Of a DNA stretch of 64,000 nt, positions 1 through 11,100 are shown piece by piece. Positions within the stretch are counted from its first letter, which is position 1. Each line of letters starts with the position of its first letter. This DNA comes from Tetragonia tetragonoides. Lineage: Eukaryota; Streptophyta; Magnoliopsida; Caryophyllales; Aizoaceae. The translations under genes were made by a program, and so were the position numbers. The notes below the pieces were generated by a model, which saw only the letters and a list, made by a program, of their open reading frames with translations, was not told the DNA's origin and searched no databases. Location of the stretch: NCBI GenBank assembly GCA_038025085.1, contig CM076153.1, positions 22,047,001-22,111,000 on the forward strand, given 5' to 3'.

Positions 1-226
1 CAGCTAGTGGTTTTTACTCTCTGCTACCAAGCAGTTTCTCATTAGATTTTTTTATCTAAAGTTACAGCTACAGCTAATTTTTTGAAAGCTATCCCTGCAA
101 GCTTCCACCTGCAGCTACAGCTACAACTAGTTTATTATCCTTTTGTATCACTTTTTAGCAGTTTTCTACTAATTTCTTTCCTTTAACAACACTTGACAGC
201 TACAGCTACAGCTAATTTTGCCAAAC
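1..226. mobile_element. hAT-like MITE, right part only
   Basis: The first 226 bases are rich in repeats of the unit CAGCTACAGCTACAGCTAA and end in AATTTTGCCAAACATAG. Read on the minus strand this is TTTGGCAAAATTAGCTG followed by AGCTGT repeats, which resembles ends of small hAT-type MITEs in plants. The left end lies outside the window, so target duplications cannot be checked. It interrupts the 3' part of the ORF that begins at 636 on the minus strand. Confidence 0.4.
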
Positions 227-636
227 ATAGCCGATGTCTTGAATAAATCATTTTCATCCTTATTTATTATACTTTCCTTGTCATATAAGGAGTTCCCATC
301 GCTATCGACTATTATAATTTCTTCGTCGAGATAGAAGGATTTTTCATCTTTTCGAATGGATGATGGCTCTTCTACATACAAAGTATTTCGAATAATAGTT
401 TTAATATCCCTTCGTAAACCACTGAGTTCGTTTTCGAGTTGATTCATTTGTTCGGATAACTCTTGCCATAGATTATTTATACTGTCGAGTTCTTGGAGAC
501 CTAAAAGATTTCGCTTAAATCGAGCGATTTGAAGATCTTTCTTTTGTCTCCATAGACCATCGAGACGGATCTTAATTCGAGCGATTTGGTCATTTATATG
601 ACGACTCTCACAATGAATTTTATCGGCGAGATCCAT
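226..636 (-). pseudogene. Possible gag N-terminus of an LTR retrotransposon, truncated
   Basis: A minus-strand ORF starts at 636 with MDLADKIHCESRHINDQ and runs about 137 codons before it enters the MITE sequence at the window edge. The first 75 residues are charged and heptad-like (coiled coil); the rest is acidic. No zinc knuckle or pol motif is visible. The case for a retroelement is its position: on the minus strand it lies just downstream of a primer-binding-like site (743-761) and of an LTR-like region with a TATA box. I do not recognise the protein from sequence alone. It could also be an unrelated coiled-coil ORF. Confidence 0.4.
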
Positions 637-742
637 TTAATATTCAACATCAAAATCAACCCTCATCGTAATATATGTATTCGAAGTAACCAATTTGATC
701 CCCAATAGCATCTAAAGGTTTATTCGTGGGGTGTATTTCGAC

Positions 743-761
743 TCCCACTGTGGTCGCCAAA
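743..761 (-). promoter_or_regulatory. Primer-binding-site-like sequence
   Basis: The minus strand reads TTTGGCGACCACAGTGGGA. This resembles the TTTGGCGACNCNGCTGGGGA type of primer-binding site used by Tat/Ogre-group Ty3/gypsy elements. It directly follows a candidate LTR end (GACAACA at 770-764) and precedes the ORF starting at 636, which is the expected order for a minus-strand element. Confidence 0.4.
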
Positions 762-763
762 TT

Positions 764-1670
764 TGTTGTCGTGCTTTGTACTTAGGGGTCACAAACAACC
801 GTGAGGGGCAGTCCTACGGCCCTTAAAAATGTCCTAAATAAGGTCGAGGACTATCTTAGAGCAAGTCGTTCCCTATTCGAACCTACTCCTCCACCTCCAA
901 CTCCGAATTGACGGTGGACACGGTCAACGATGATAGTCGATTTCTAATGACTTGACAGAATTTCACACCTATATGCACAATTCGACCAATTGTTCGACTT
1001 TATCGGGGAGTTGGTAGTGTTTTTTGATGCGTGGTTTAATTTGACTATCACGTTAATAATTAACCTTGCTATTCGACAAGGCTTTTTGGCTTTGTATTAG
1101 GATCGACGATACCTTTACTTTAACGAGGAGGTGCGAGGGGGGTTTGAATACTAGTGATTCGGAAGAAAGACATTCATTCGATTGATGTAAATAGAGTACA
1201 AACGGGAGGATTTAATGGAATATGATACACTATGTTACGTTTAATCTACTACTAAAACTACACTCCACTAGAGATACATTACTCTACTCCTAACGCATCT
1301 TTGCGATGAGACGCAGTCTGATCTTCTTCATTGCTCCGTCGATTCTATTTATAGAAAAATAGGAGAGTCTTTGGTCCTCTAGTAAGTAATAACCGCCCAT
1401 TATTCAATCATGGGTAGAGTGTAGTCAACCACTATCCCATATCCTTCTTTGAATGGTTAACACATTCACTTCATGGGTAGTGCTTAATTGGATAGTTTTT
1501 GTAGAAAATAACTGCCATGGCTAGTGTATTAGTGGGTAGTGGTAGGAGATAATGGAAGTTATGCATTTCAACCACTATCTTTATTTTATAAGCAATAATA
1601 TATTTTCGTAATATATTTTCGAGTTGTCAGTCTATTCGAATATCCCGGTAATTTATTTCGAGTGTAACAC
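764..1670 (-). repeat. Candidate 5' LTR of a minus-strand retrotransposon
   Basis: On the minus strand this region ends in ACAACA immediately before the primer-binding-like site. It contains a TATA box (CTATAAATAG, plus coordinates 1345-1354) with A-rich DNA downstream, as in an LTR promoter. A possible 5' end is TGTGTTACACTCG near 1670, but no second LTR is in the window, so the limit is approximate. Nothing protein-coding is visible. Confidence 0.35.
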
Positions 1671-3160
1671 ATCGTTTCCTTATGAAATTTGTACATGTAC
1701 ATTCTTCCACCAAAATCCAAAGTACATGGGATCCTCTAAAGTAAAATGGTGAAGTATTTGGTGTAGTAACTCACAAGAACCAAAAAAGAAAAGAAAGAAT
1801 TAGTATTGGATGTTTATTAAAATGGATAAGTGATGTGACATGATGATATTGATTTATTGGAGGGGATATTAGAGGGTTTTACTTTAGAGGATCCTCACTC
1901 GTATATGTTTCTGTACTCGTCTCCAGTTGTCAAACATCGCAGATCCTCTCTATGGGATTACATCTTAAGTAATGCCACCCCGTCAGTTGGGCCACCTGAA
2001 AGGCTGAAAAACAACCTCTATTTTTCTTTTTTTTTTTCCTTTGACATGCGCCGAAATAAGTACAACTCAACAAGTCAGCATTCAGCTCAAGGAGTTTCGT
2101 TAAAGCAATAACGAGAATTCCATACATCAAAATTAAAAATGTGACTTTGTATGTAAACACAACATCATCTAGAGAGATTATTACATGAGTAGAAACTAAT
2201 ATTCTCATCTCTCACAAAATTAGTAAAGCCAATTATATTCACCACTTCGAAAGAGTCATAATTATGAGAGGTGAAAGCTTAATCTGAGATCATCTAATAA
2301 TTTCTCTTCAATCTGACATGCCATATACTCACACGTTTCTTAACAACATATATATTAAGCAGTTATCATAATACCACGCACTCTCAAGTAGCTCGCTACT
2401 CAACTCGCTCAATTAGCAGCCCTAAATTCAACCCTATAAAATTTAGGGTCTCAATAATTGAATATAAAATAAACTTTGATTACGTGATATGACTACAAAA
2501 CAATACGTTGACTATTTTTTTCAAGTAAATTCGCTTGAAGGCAACCACACCTTTTTCTTCTATAATTTTATTTAGGTGTTGAGTAAAATTCAAAAATTTG
2601 TATAAGACGGATTTTTTTAATTTTTGGTGAGACGGTGGTCACTTCTTAATAAAACAAGTAAGGGTCACATTTCAGTATTAAGTGACATCTACATTTTTAA
2701 GTTGGAATCCCATTTTATAGTGGGTTGATCTCATACAAGACTTGTTCTTAGTAAAATTACCTAAAATAAAACATGTCCAATTACTATCTTCTAAGTATTA
2801 ATTTAAAAAATTATTTCCAAAAAACAACAACCCACATGTGAAGAAATTATGAGTTGAACGGCCAAATTGCCAGACCTTTTTTGTTCCCCTCTTCTCAATT
2901 TCTTGCAAACTTCTCATAATAATTGTAAAAAAAGAAAGAAAAATATCTAAGCAATTGGGAACTTGATGAATTATGATATGAGGAGAAGGAAATAAACGAC
3001 AAATGAAGGGTACGTTGGTCTTTTTATTCTTTTTCTTTTTTGTTGTTGTTAATGTAGGGGACTAGGCTTTGCCCCATTAATCTCATGGTCCATAAAGTTA
3101 ATGTCTAAGAAAACTTCAAGTGGCCCTAAGGATATATTGGTCAGTTCTCATAATTCCATA
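1671..3160. other. Non-coding, AT-rich intergenic DNA
   Basis: No ORF with convincing coding character was found. The only structure noted is a 230-bp segment (about 1905-2140) that recurs at 5510-5760 on the other side of the AGP gene. Confidence 0.5.
1905..2140 (+). repeat. Dispersed duplicate, copy 1 (other copy 5510-5760)
   Basis: Shared blocks with 5510-5760, in the same order, include CTGTACTC, CCAGTTGT, ATGCCACCCCGTCA, TTCCTTTGACAT, ATGCGCCG, CAGCTCAAGGA and AAGCAATAA. The copies are diverged by substitutions and indels. No terminal inverted repeat was recognised, so it may be a segmental duplicate or an unclassified repeat. Confidence 0.6.
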
Positions 3161-3162
3161 TA

Positions 3163-3573
3163 TTCCCTCCGCTCCATGGAAATATTTACTCTTTTCACTC
3201 ATGTTTGGATCAGGAAAATATTTACGTTTCCTTATATGGTAATGTCTTTGAGCACCCTATACTATTTTACCTGTCCCACCTTCTCACCCCCATTTGCCTA
3301 TTTTCACCAAGCTGGGTTTGATTTGTTATTCAAAATCCCACGCCACTAGCTAGCTTACCAAAAAAAAAAGAATCTCATGCCACTAGCTACAAAAGTAAGG
3401 AAAGTAATACAAAAGCAAGGAAATCAATAAATATCCACTAAAGTATTATTTTCTCTCTCTTAATATCCCATGTGCTCTTTTAAGGATAAATTTGGAGCTT
3501 TTGTGCTAAAATGTGTTTTCCTTAATATTAGTCATATTTTCCAAACGTCAAGATTTCCGTGGACCGGAGGGAG
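3163..3573. mobile_element. Stowaway-like (Tc1/mariner) MITE
   Basis: The left end TTCCCTCCGCTCCATGGAAA and the reverse-complemented right end CTCCCTCCGGTCCACGGAAA form a terminal inverted repeat matching the Stowaway consensus CTCCCTCCGT. TA dinucleotides flank it at 3161-3162 and 3574-3575. At about 411 bp it is on the long side for this family. The 82-codon ORF inside (3101-3349) is a chance frame. Confidence 0.75.
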
Positions 3574-3575
3574 TA

Positions 3576-4070
3576 TATAAGAACCGTTAGAAAGGACGTA
3601 CCTAGTCCCTTGAAAAATAATACTTAGTCATAAGAGGTAATATTTCTTTATTAAATATAGTTGTATTCAACACAAAAATTTATATGAGACGGTCTCATAC
3701 ATGATGCAAATAAGTAATACTTTTTAAGTATCATAGTAAGGATTTTCTGCTTCACTTTGCGTGTCATTCTTTGTTCCCTTATACATTCAACACCTTATAT
3801 TTCAACTCCATTTATTATTAAAAATTAAATTACATGACAAAAATCACAAACATTCAGATATGGTTGGGACATAAAATAATACATATGAAGGAATAGAAAA
3901 TCCGTATTGCAAGCATATGGCCGACTCATAAAAAAAAAATTGTATTACCAAGAGTGGTATCTAGATTCTAGAAGGTAGTACTTAGTGGACAAATTTCCTT
4001 GCTTAAACCAAAATCTATTCTTCTTCTCTAAAGAATAAAATCTTGTGTGGATTTAATCCAGGGTGAACCA
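3576..4070. other. Non-coding intergenic DNA
   Basis: AT-rich sequence with no credible ORF. It contains the short inverted unit TGAGACGGTCTCA near 3684, otherwise nothing recognised. Confidence 0.5.
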
Positions 4071-4074
4071 ATAT

Positions 4075-4358
4075 TTAGAGTCACTCCCTACTTCATTTGG
4101 AGTCATCTCTTCTAAAAGTGGAGTCACCCCTACTACTTTACCTAGAGCCACCCCTCAATTCTTTATACTTGGCACCACCCCTGCTTTAATTAGAGTCACC
4201 CCCTATTTTACATAGAGTCACCCCTTACTTTACCTGGAGCCACCCCTCAAAATTACTCAAAATTACTTTATCTGGAGCACCCCCCTACTTTATCTAGAGT
4301 CATCCCTTACTTCACCTGGAGCCACCCCCTACTTTACCTGGAACAACCCTTTAAAATT
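4075..4358 (+). repeat. Degenerate minisatellite, about 22-24 bp unit
   Basis: Roughly twelve imperfect copies of GAGTCACCCCCTACTTTACC are arranged head to tail, with some units carrying GAGCCACCCCTCAAAATTA. It ends about 200 bp before the TATA box of the arabinogalactan peptide gene. Unit divergence suggests an old array. Confidence 0.8.
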
Positions 4359-4555
4359 ACTTGATCAACGGTGGACTAAGTCCACACCCGAGACATGATG
4401 CTAAAGAAAACACAAAACAAAATTTGTAAAAACTGTTTGAAAAGGTCTTAAAACACGTACAGAATCAAAAGACGGCCAACTAGAGACGCTTACTCCGTAT
4501 TAGCTGTCCACGTTTCAACGCGGGTTTCATTTCAACACGCCATAGCTCAACTGCT

Positions 4556-4563
4556 TATAAATA
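4556..4563 (+). promoter_or_regulatory. TATA box of the arabinogalactan peptide gene
   Basis: TATAAATA lies 127 bp before the start codon. An A/C-rich leader with several CAACA and CACAAACAAACAC runs follows, typical of a plant 5' UTR. Confidence 0.7.
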
Positions 4564-4682
4564 CGCTTTCCCACACACCCTTTTTCCTCATTCAACCCTT
4601 ACTAGCAAAACACCACAACGCACAAACAAACACACATTCTCACATTTTCTCTACCAAAACACCACTACATCTACATACACAA

Positions 4683-4898
4683 ATGGCAGCACAAATGAAG
4701 ATGATGATGTTGGTTTTCGCCATGGCGGTTTTGGCTGTCTCAGTTTCAGCCCAAGACTTCGCCGGTATGGCCCCGGCCGAATCGCCTTCGAACGCCATGC
4801 CACCAAGCATGGAGAGCTCTGCCTTCTCATTGCCACTTTCTGCTGCTTTGGTTGTCTCTTCATTGTTGGTCTCATTCGCGGCTGTCTTTAACCACTAG
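4683..4898 (+). CDS. Arabinogalactan peptide (GPI-anchored AG peptide)
   Basis: The 71-aa product has the three-part layout of plant AG peptides. Residues 1 to about 23 are a hydrophobic signal peptide ending in VSVSA before QDF. A very short mature core follows, with AP, SP and PP dipeptides (MAPAESPSNAMPPS) that would be hydroxylated and carry arabinogalactan chains. The C-terminal hydrophobic tail of about 22 residues, ending FAAVFNH, fits a GPI-attachment signal. The mature peptide would sit on the outer face of the plasma membrane or in the wall. The gene is intronless and has a clear TATA box at 4556. The start codon is the first ATG after the leader. The class is clear; which AGP it corresponds to cannot be told from sequence alone. 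The overlapping minus-strand frame (4651-4875) is a shadow. Confidence 0.85.
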   Translation: MAAQMKMMMLVFAMAVLAVSVSAQDFAGMAPAESPSNAMPPSMESSAFSLPLSAALVVSSLLVSFAAVFNH

Positions 4899-5088
4899 AT
4901 CATGAAGATGACGCGTTACGTACCCCCATCAAATATGTAACATAATTCTTATCTTTTGCTCTGATTTTGGTTTCTTTGAGATGGTTCGGAGCTTTTGTAT
5001 CATAGAGAGTGATTGAGGCATTCTTTTTACTTTGAATATTTGTTTCAGGGTTATTACCCATATATGTATACTTGATCCAGTTGATCAA

Positions 5089-8000
5089 TACAGATTATCC
5101 TATATAGATTCTTGATTCTTCTATAACTCCTTCCATTTTTGCCAAGTGTCAATGCTTCCTTGCTTTATATTTACTACTACTCTCTCGTTACTTTAAATCG
5201 ACATCGTCCAAATTAGTAGCAACGACGCCACACCATGTCTTTAGGGTGGCCACGAACCAAACTGTTCTTTTTCATTCACCTAGCTTATTCAATAAATAGT
5301 TTAGTTTAATTCACTAGATATACTTTTTCTCTTACATAATGAGTACTACTCACTTCAATTCGATTCAGTGCAAAGAACACATTCAATATACCCTTACTTT
5401 TTTTTGTTCAATAATTACATTTTAACCTTACTTGCACATATTCTTCCACCAAATTACATTATTCAATATTCACTCCATTGCTTTTGAGGGGTTTTAATGA
5501 ATAATGGTTGTATTTCTGTACTCCAGTTGTTATACAGCGCAAGTCCTAGAAGATACATTTTCTATGTCCTTAAATCTTAAGTTATGCCACCCCGTCACTT
5601 GACCATCTGGAAAGCAACAACCTTTTTTTCCTTTGACATACATGCGCCGGAATCACAAGCTGCTGGCATTAGGCATCAGCTCAAGGACTTTCATTTCATT
5701 TTCTCCAAAAATTCCTTTTAAGCAATAAAAGCATGAATAACAATGAATAAGATATGTAACTTACATAATGTAAGATACGTTCTCAATCTGACCCAATTTC
5801 GATTAACCGGACTCAAACTTGGTTCGATGTCAAAAAAAAAAGAGTGACCTGAAATAAATCCAAACCAAAAATTTCATGAACCAATTATGATTTAGGAATG
5901 CTTGTGCTTTGATATTACCCCCCAGGTGTGTATTGAACTTAGACTCTTTGACGTTATGAGTGTATTTGAGCTTAGACTCTCTGATATTTGAGTTACTAAA
6001 TAACTCAAATTACAAGCCAACACGGGTCAATAATCACTGTGATCGACGGAGAATACCCTTGATAGTAAACCCCAAAAAAAACTCAAATTATCCAAAAAAA
6101 AAATTATGACTTCATTCGATATCAATCGAAACAACCCGTTTGCATGTTCACCTAGTCTTTCAACACAGCGTTTCCTAATTCTTCTTCCCGTCCTTTTTCT
6201 TAAGCCATTCTTTGCCCACTCTCTTTTAAGCACTGGACTCTAATTTTTGTCAATAAAGCATGACATTTATATATTCCCAGTTTGTTCTTCAGATCTAACC
6301 CTAGTGTATAGTGTTTGTTGAACTTTGAACTCTAAACAGCCTAAACTCTGAATACAATTTCTGAAGCCACTCTATTCCTACTTCCTTCCACTCTGAATCA
6401 TTCTCAATGTCGACAGAGCCATCGTAAACTACGTCCCACATTTTCCACAAAAGATAAACCAAATACAAATATAGTCTAACACTTTTATTTTGTAAATAAA
6501 ATCATACAAAGAAAGGGATTCATAGTTCCTCAGACCAGCCAACCCCCCAAAAAATAAGTCTAGCTTTCACTAATACAACATCTCTACTTGCCCTTGTTCA
6601 TGGGCATTCTATAGTTTATACACACTCCCGCTCATTCAAAATCCAGGAACAAGCAAACCCAGGGTCAGCCACAGCTTGAACCATGAGCGAAAAAATCATG
6701 GACAAAATACATGTTATTGGAGCTCGTATTACAACATCCTATCAAATGTATCGTAATTTTAAGTTATGAACTTATGATACTTTCATAAAGGCCACCCATG
6801 GACCTTGAATTATCTTTATGTAACATGTGTAAATGTTTCAATAGTTTGTTGTGCCTGAGGTGAGTTGTTCCATCCTGAAACAAGTTTTGATTCAATCACA
6901 ATCAGTACATCAAATTATAAGAATCAACGGCAAATTCAAGAAACAAGTTCTGACAAGTAAGCCAACGGCAAGAGCTGTCCTGGAGCGTGGTTTAAACTCC
7001 ATTGTCAATTTGGTATTCTAAAGGCTCTATTGTATGAAGCCTAACTGGCAATTCAACAGACAAAAGATACATTAGGATTTAGGAGCTGGAACCTGGGACT
7101 TGTTGAGCTTAATAGTTAAATGCTAAGCTAAGGCCACATTAGCAGAATTGCAAATCACAAATGCATAGTACAAAATAACATGAAAAGTCATGTTCAAAAA
7201 GAATCTACAACTTCAAGGATACGGAAGCATGTAGTTATGGTGCTATTGTTCACATCCTAGATCAGTTGAAGAAAAAGTAGTGGAGGACTGGAGGTGTATA
7301 CATTTTTGTGTGCAATGTGCATCTGTATGTTATGGAACTTAGAGTGACAGTAAAGTAAAATTCAAGACATAACATCGAAAAAGCATTCACCTTTGGATAA
7401 ACTGGAATCTGATTCAGCAGATTTCAGATGCTAAAGCACTGACATGTTCCCCTCACATTTTTACAAACCTGCAAGAAGAATGCAAATTTAAACAAAACAA
7501 CACAAAAACATGGTGATAGATACAAAAAAAAAGGAAAACATAAGCACAAGTTATCGTAGTTGCTCAAGCTAATTTTGGCAGAAACTCCACAAATGACAAC
7601 ATGAGATTTGGGCAACATTGCCTGGTAGCCTCAACTTCTAACCTTTCACGTATACTGTGGAGACAATAATACCTTCAGATAGTTCTCTATGCAGGAATCC
7701 TAGGTATCACAACATGAGTTGAGATGCAATAGCCAACCTCATTATCTACTTTCAGAATTCAATGGCTATATCTACGTCCTCCGCACGACACCCACCCTTC
7801 ATTTTTTATTTTTTAAGATAAAACCCACCCTTCATTTTGTACAGCTAGACGTGTTGAGATGCACAATCAGACACAGGACAAGTGATGGTTTGCAGGATAG
7901 TTTACGCTATGTTTGGGGGGGGGGGGGGGCAGAGTGGCACACACATATGAGACTAGAATGGGCTTGCCTAAGATTCACCCTCATTTGATTTACCCTGCAA

Positions 8001-8172
8001 GTTACAGTTAAACTCAATTTCCTCAATGATTATACTACAAGTCGCCCCACCACTGAACACAGGTTACCAGCCCCGTATATCACAGTACAGGTATAGAACT
8101 TGCAAGAATTTGAAATAGTAATTCTACAAAGCCCAAGACTCAAACTCACACTGGAAGCTTTCCCAACTCAGT
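5089..8172. other. Intergenic region between the AGP gene and makorin
   Basis: No gene is supported. It holds the second copy of the dispersed repeat (5510-5760) and a 15-base G run at 7915-7929. The 3' UTR of the makorin gene presumably occupies part of the right end, but no polyadenylation site was fixed. ORFs here (6027-6233, 7424-7618, 7719-7988) show no recognisable domain. Confidence 0.5.
5510..5760 (+). repeat. Dispersed duplicate, copy 2 (other copy 1905-2140)
   Basis: See the copy at 1905. Both copies are in the same orientation and bracket the arabinogalactan peptide gene at similar distances, about 2.5 kb upstream and 0.6 kb downstream. Confidence 0.6.
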
Positions 8173-11100
8173 TCAGCTTATATGCAAATCGCTGAGAAAG
8201 TCTGAAAGCCTGGAATCATTTAAATTATAGTTAGATATAAACTTGCAAAACTTTCAATCAGCATTGCCGTACTGAAAGTATGAAGAGTTCCCAAAAAGAC
8301 ATACCGAATATTTTTAACTATTACAGTCTCTCCATCAGCAGCCCCAAGATGACGTAGAACCACTTCCTCAAGACGCCCATCACGATATGCATGCTGCAAA
8401 GAGAAATAAAAAAGCAGTACTTGGTCATGAAATTTATAGAAAGCAACTGCAACAACCAGATTGAAGGACTAAAGCCCGAAAAGCATTTTTTGAACCGTCA
8501 AAAAGACTTGCAAAGTTTGGAACATCTTACAGCATTTTCAGAAACGAAACAGACATGGACATGGATGTTCAGCGAGTTAGAACTTAGAAGAGCCTACAAT
8601 GATTGTGCTCATAGATTTGCTTGAAGCTCTTCCAGTATTGAAGATACTCTTTTATGGTATCAGAATCTGCCGATTATACTTTTATCATGTAATGTGGATG
8701 ACATTGCTCATGTGAGTTGAGGCTCGCTTAACATAATTTCAGTTTAGTGTTTTTGCTTCAAAATAAAATAAACGACTAGCATTATGTGGCCAAAAATAAA
8801 AGCCTTGACAATAAGCATTGGCATCACGGAGATCAAAGTGCAACAAAGAAGCGTGAATTAAAACTAACATCAGCATTGCATGATGAATTGTCACTTGCAT
8901 AGATGTAGAATTTCAACACTTTCCAATCACTGAGATTAGAGTGCAACGAAGAAGCGAGAACTAAAATTAACATCAGCATTGCATGATGAAACGTCACTTG
9001 CATAGATGTACTATTTACACATTTTCCCAGACAGCAAAATCTTTCCTTCCCCATAACAAACAGAATACACAAACTACCATCAAGGAAGCAAAAACCTAGA
9101 ACCTTCCTCCAACCTTAGACCTATCTAACTTTGAGAAAGCCTGCAAACTTATGCCAAAACACTAACTGAACAAATATGGTGCTGCTGCTCTAAATGGAAT
9201 CTCTGGCAGATCAATGTGTTCAATAAACATCATCACTCATATCATAACCCAGCTGTCAATACATGAAAGACCTCTCCCATGGTGTAAGAAAATCTTCTTC
9301 ATCATCACTCATATCATATCTCAGCTGCGAATACATGAAAGACCTCTCCCAAGGTGTAAGAAAATCTTCTTCATCATAATCACCAGAATATCTCTTCTCT
9401 AGTTCATCTAGCTTCAGTAAAAAATCGATCTCATCGATCTCCTCGTCTACGTTTACTTCTTCCTTGGGGGGTCGATATAAGTATTCAAACAGCGCATGAA
9501 CAGCGTCCACGCGTTTGCTATTGGAAGGTACAGCATCACCAATATCACCCATATCATATGGCAGCTGTGAATACATAAAAGACCTCTTCCAGGGTGTAAG
9601 AAAATCTTCTTCATCATAATCACCAGAATATCTTTTCTCTAGTTCATCCAGCTTTTGTAAATAATCGATCTCCTCATCTACTTTCCCCTCTTTCCTTACA
9701 TCCTTAGGGGGTCGATACAAGTATTCAAATAGAAGATGTACAGCGTCCATACGTTTGCTATTGGAAGGTACATCATCATCATCATCACCACCATCATTAT
9801 CATCGTCATCATCATCATCATCATCATCATCTTCATTATCATTATCATAATCATCCTCATCATTATCATCATCATCATCATCATAACTACCACCATAACC
9901 ACCACCACCCATATGTGGATCGCTGTACATGCCTGGGTTTAGAGTCCTTTTCCATAGTAAAGAGCCCTCCTTGACAGTGTGCTGGAACACAATAAACATG
10001 CATTACGTCACAAGATGAACGTCACAAGATGAATGTAACTAACTGCAAGCAAAACGCGCAGTAGCTAGGAACAGTGCTGAGAAGAAGCTATCTCAACTAC
10101 CAAATCTTGAGCACATGTTACTTGCGACACATACAGTTGCCATAGTTAACAGCAGAGGAGCTACCCCTGAGACTGATGGAATCACAGATATGACCACCCG
10201 AAAAGAGTGCCGAGGGGTTGAAGCAAGCAACTAAAGAATTATAATCTTACTCTTCATTGAACTGCAAAGGCATTTGGACACTTATATTTTACTTCATATT
10301 GAATCTCCTGTTAAGAGTACAGGCCCCAAAAAAGGAGGGAACTTGAGCTAAAACAAACCACCCTCAAAGTCCATACTGGACTTATCTCCACGATTCCTTG
10401 TAATTACACACCAGTGAAACTAATATGTAATAGTAATGCTACGCAATTGTAGATTGCGGCTGCAATGCTTATTATGAAAAATCACTAAATAACGTTGTTT
10501 TTCTCCTTTTTACTAATAAAAAACAGGAACCCCTCCCCCCACCCCAGCATGAGGACGTGTTAGTTCAAGAGAGTAGAGAAAACATGAGTTCAATCATGGA
10601 GACAAGCCTAATGAAAGACATACAGATTACAAGCAACCCAAGCATCACAGGGTTTTCAATTTTAATGTACAAATAACAAAGACTGGAGACAATAGACAAT
10701 TGATTGCTCATACCTTGTAAAAGCAACTAGCTCCAAAAGGGCATGATCCATTGCCAAAATCAAAGTGCTTGCAATCAATGGACCTGCAAATATGGACAAT
10801 TTACCCTGTGATTTAGAGTCTCACATCATAAATTATCAAAACTACTAATAAACATGGTGGAATTACACAACCTGCCACCATACATACATAAAAGGTAAGA
10901 ACCTACTATCACCAAAGATCAGATAATTCAGAGCAGAAGAAAAAATACAGAGCATCTGCGTATATTCACAATCAAATCCTTACTTATAAGAAGTCCAATG
11001 AAAGCAGGGGAAGGAGAGGGGGTCTCTTTACAAATAAAATGCTTCTCTACAATTCTCCACAAAAACGGCATTTTCTTTAGGCAGCATTTCCCCACTCCCC

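Noticed and set aside
9696..9942. Poly-Met and poly-Ile ORFs on both strands
   Set aside because: Shadows of the (ATC)n microsatellite in the acidic makorin exon.
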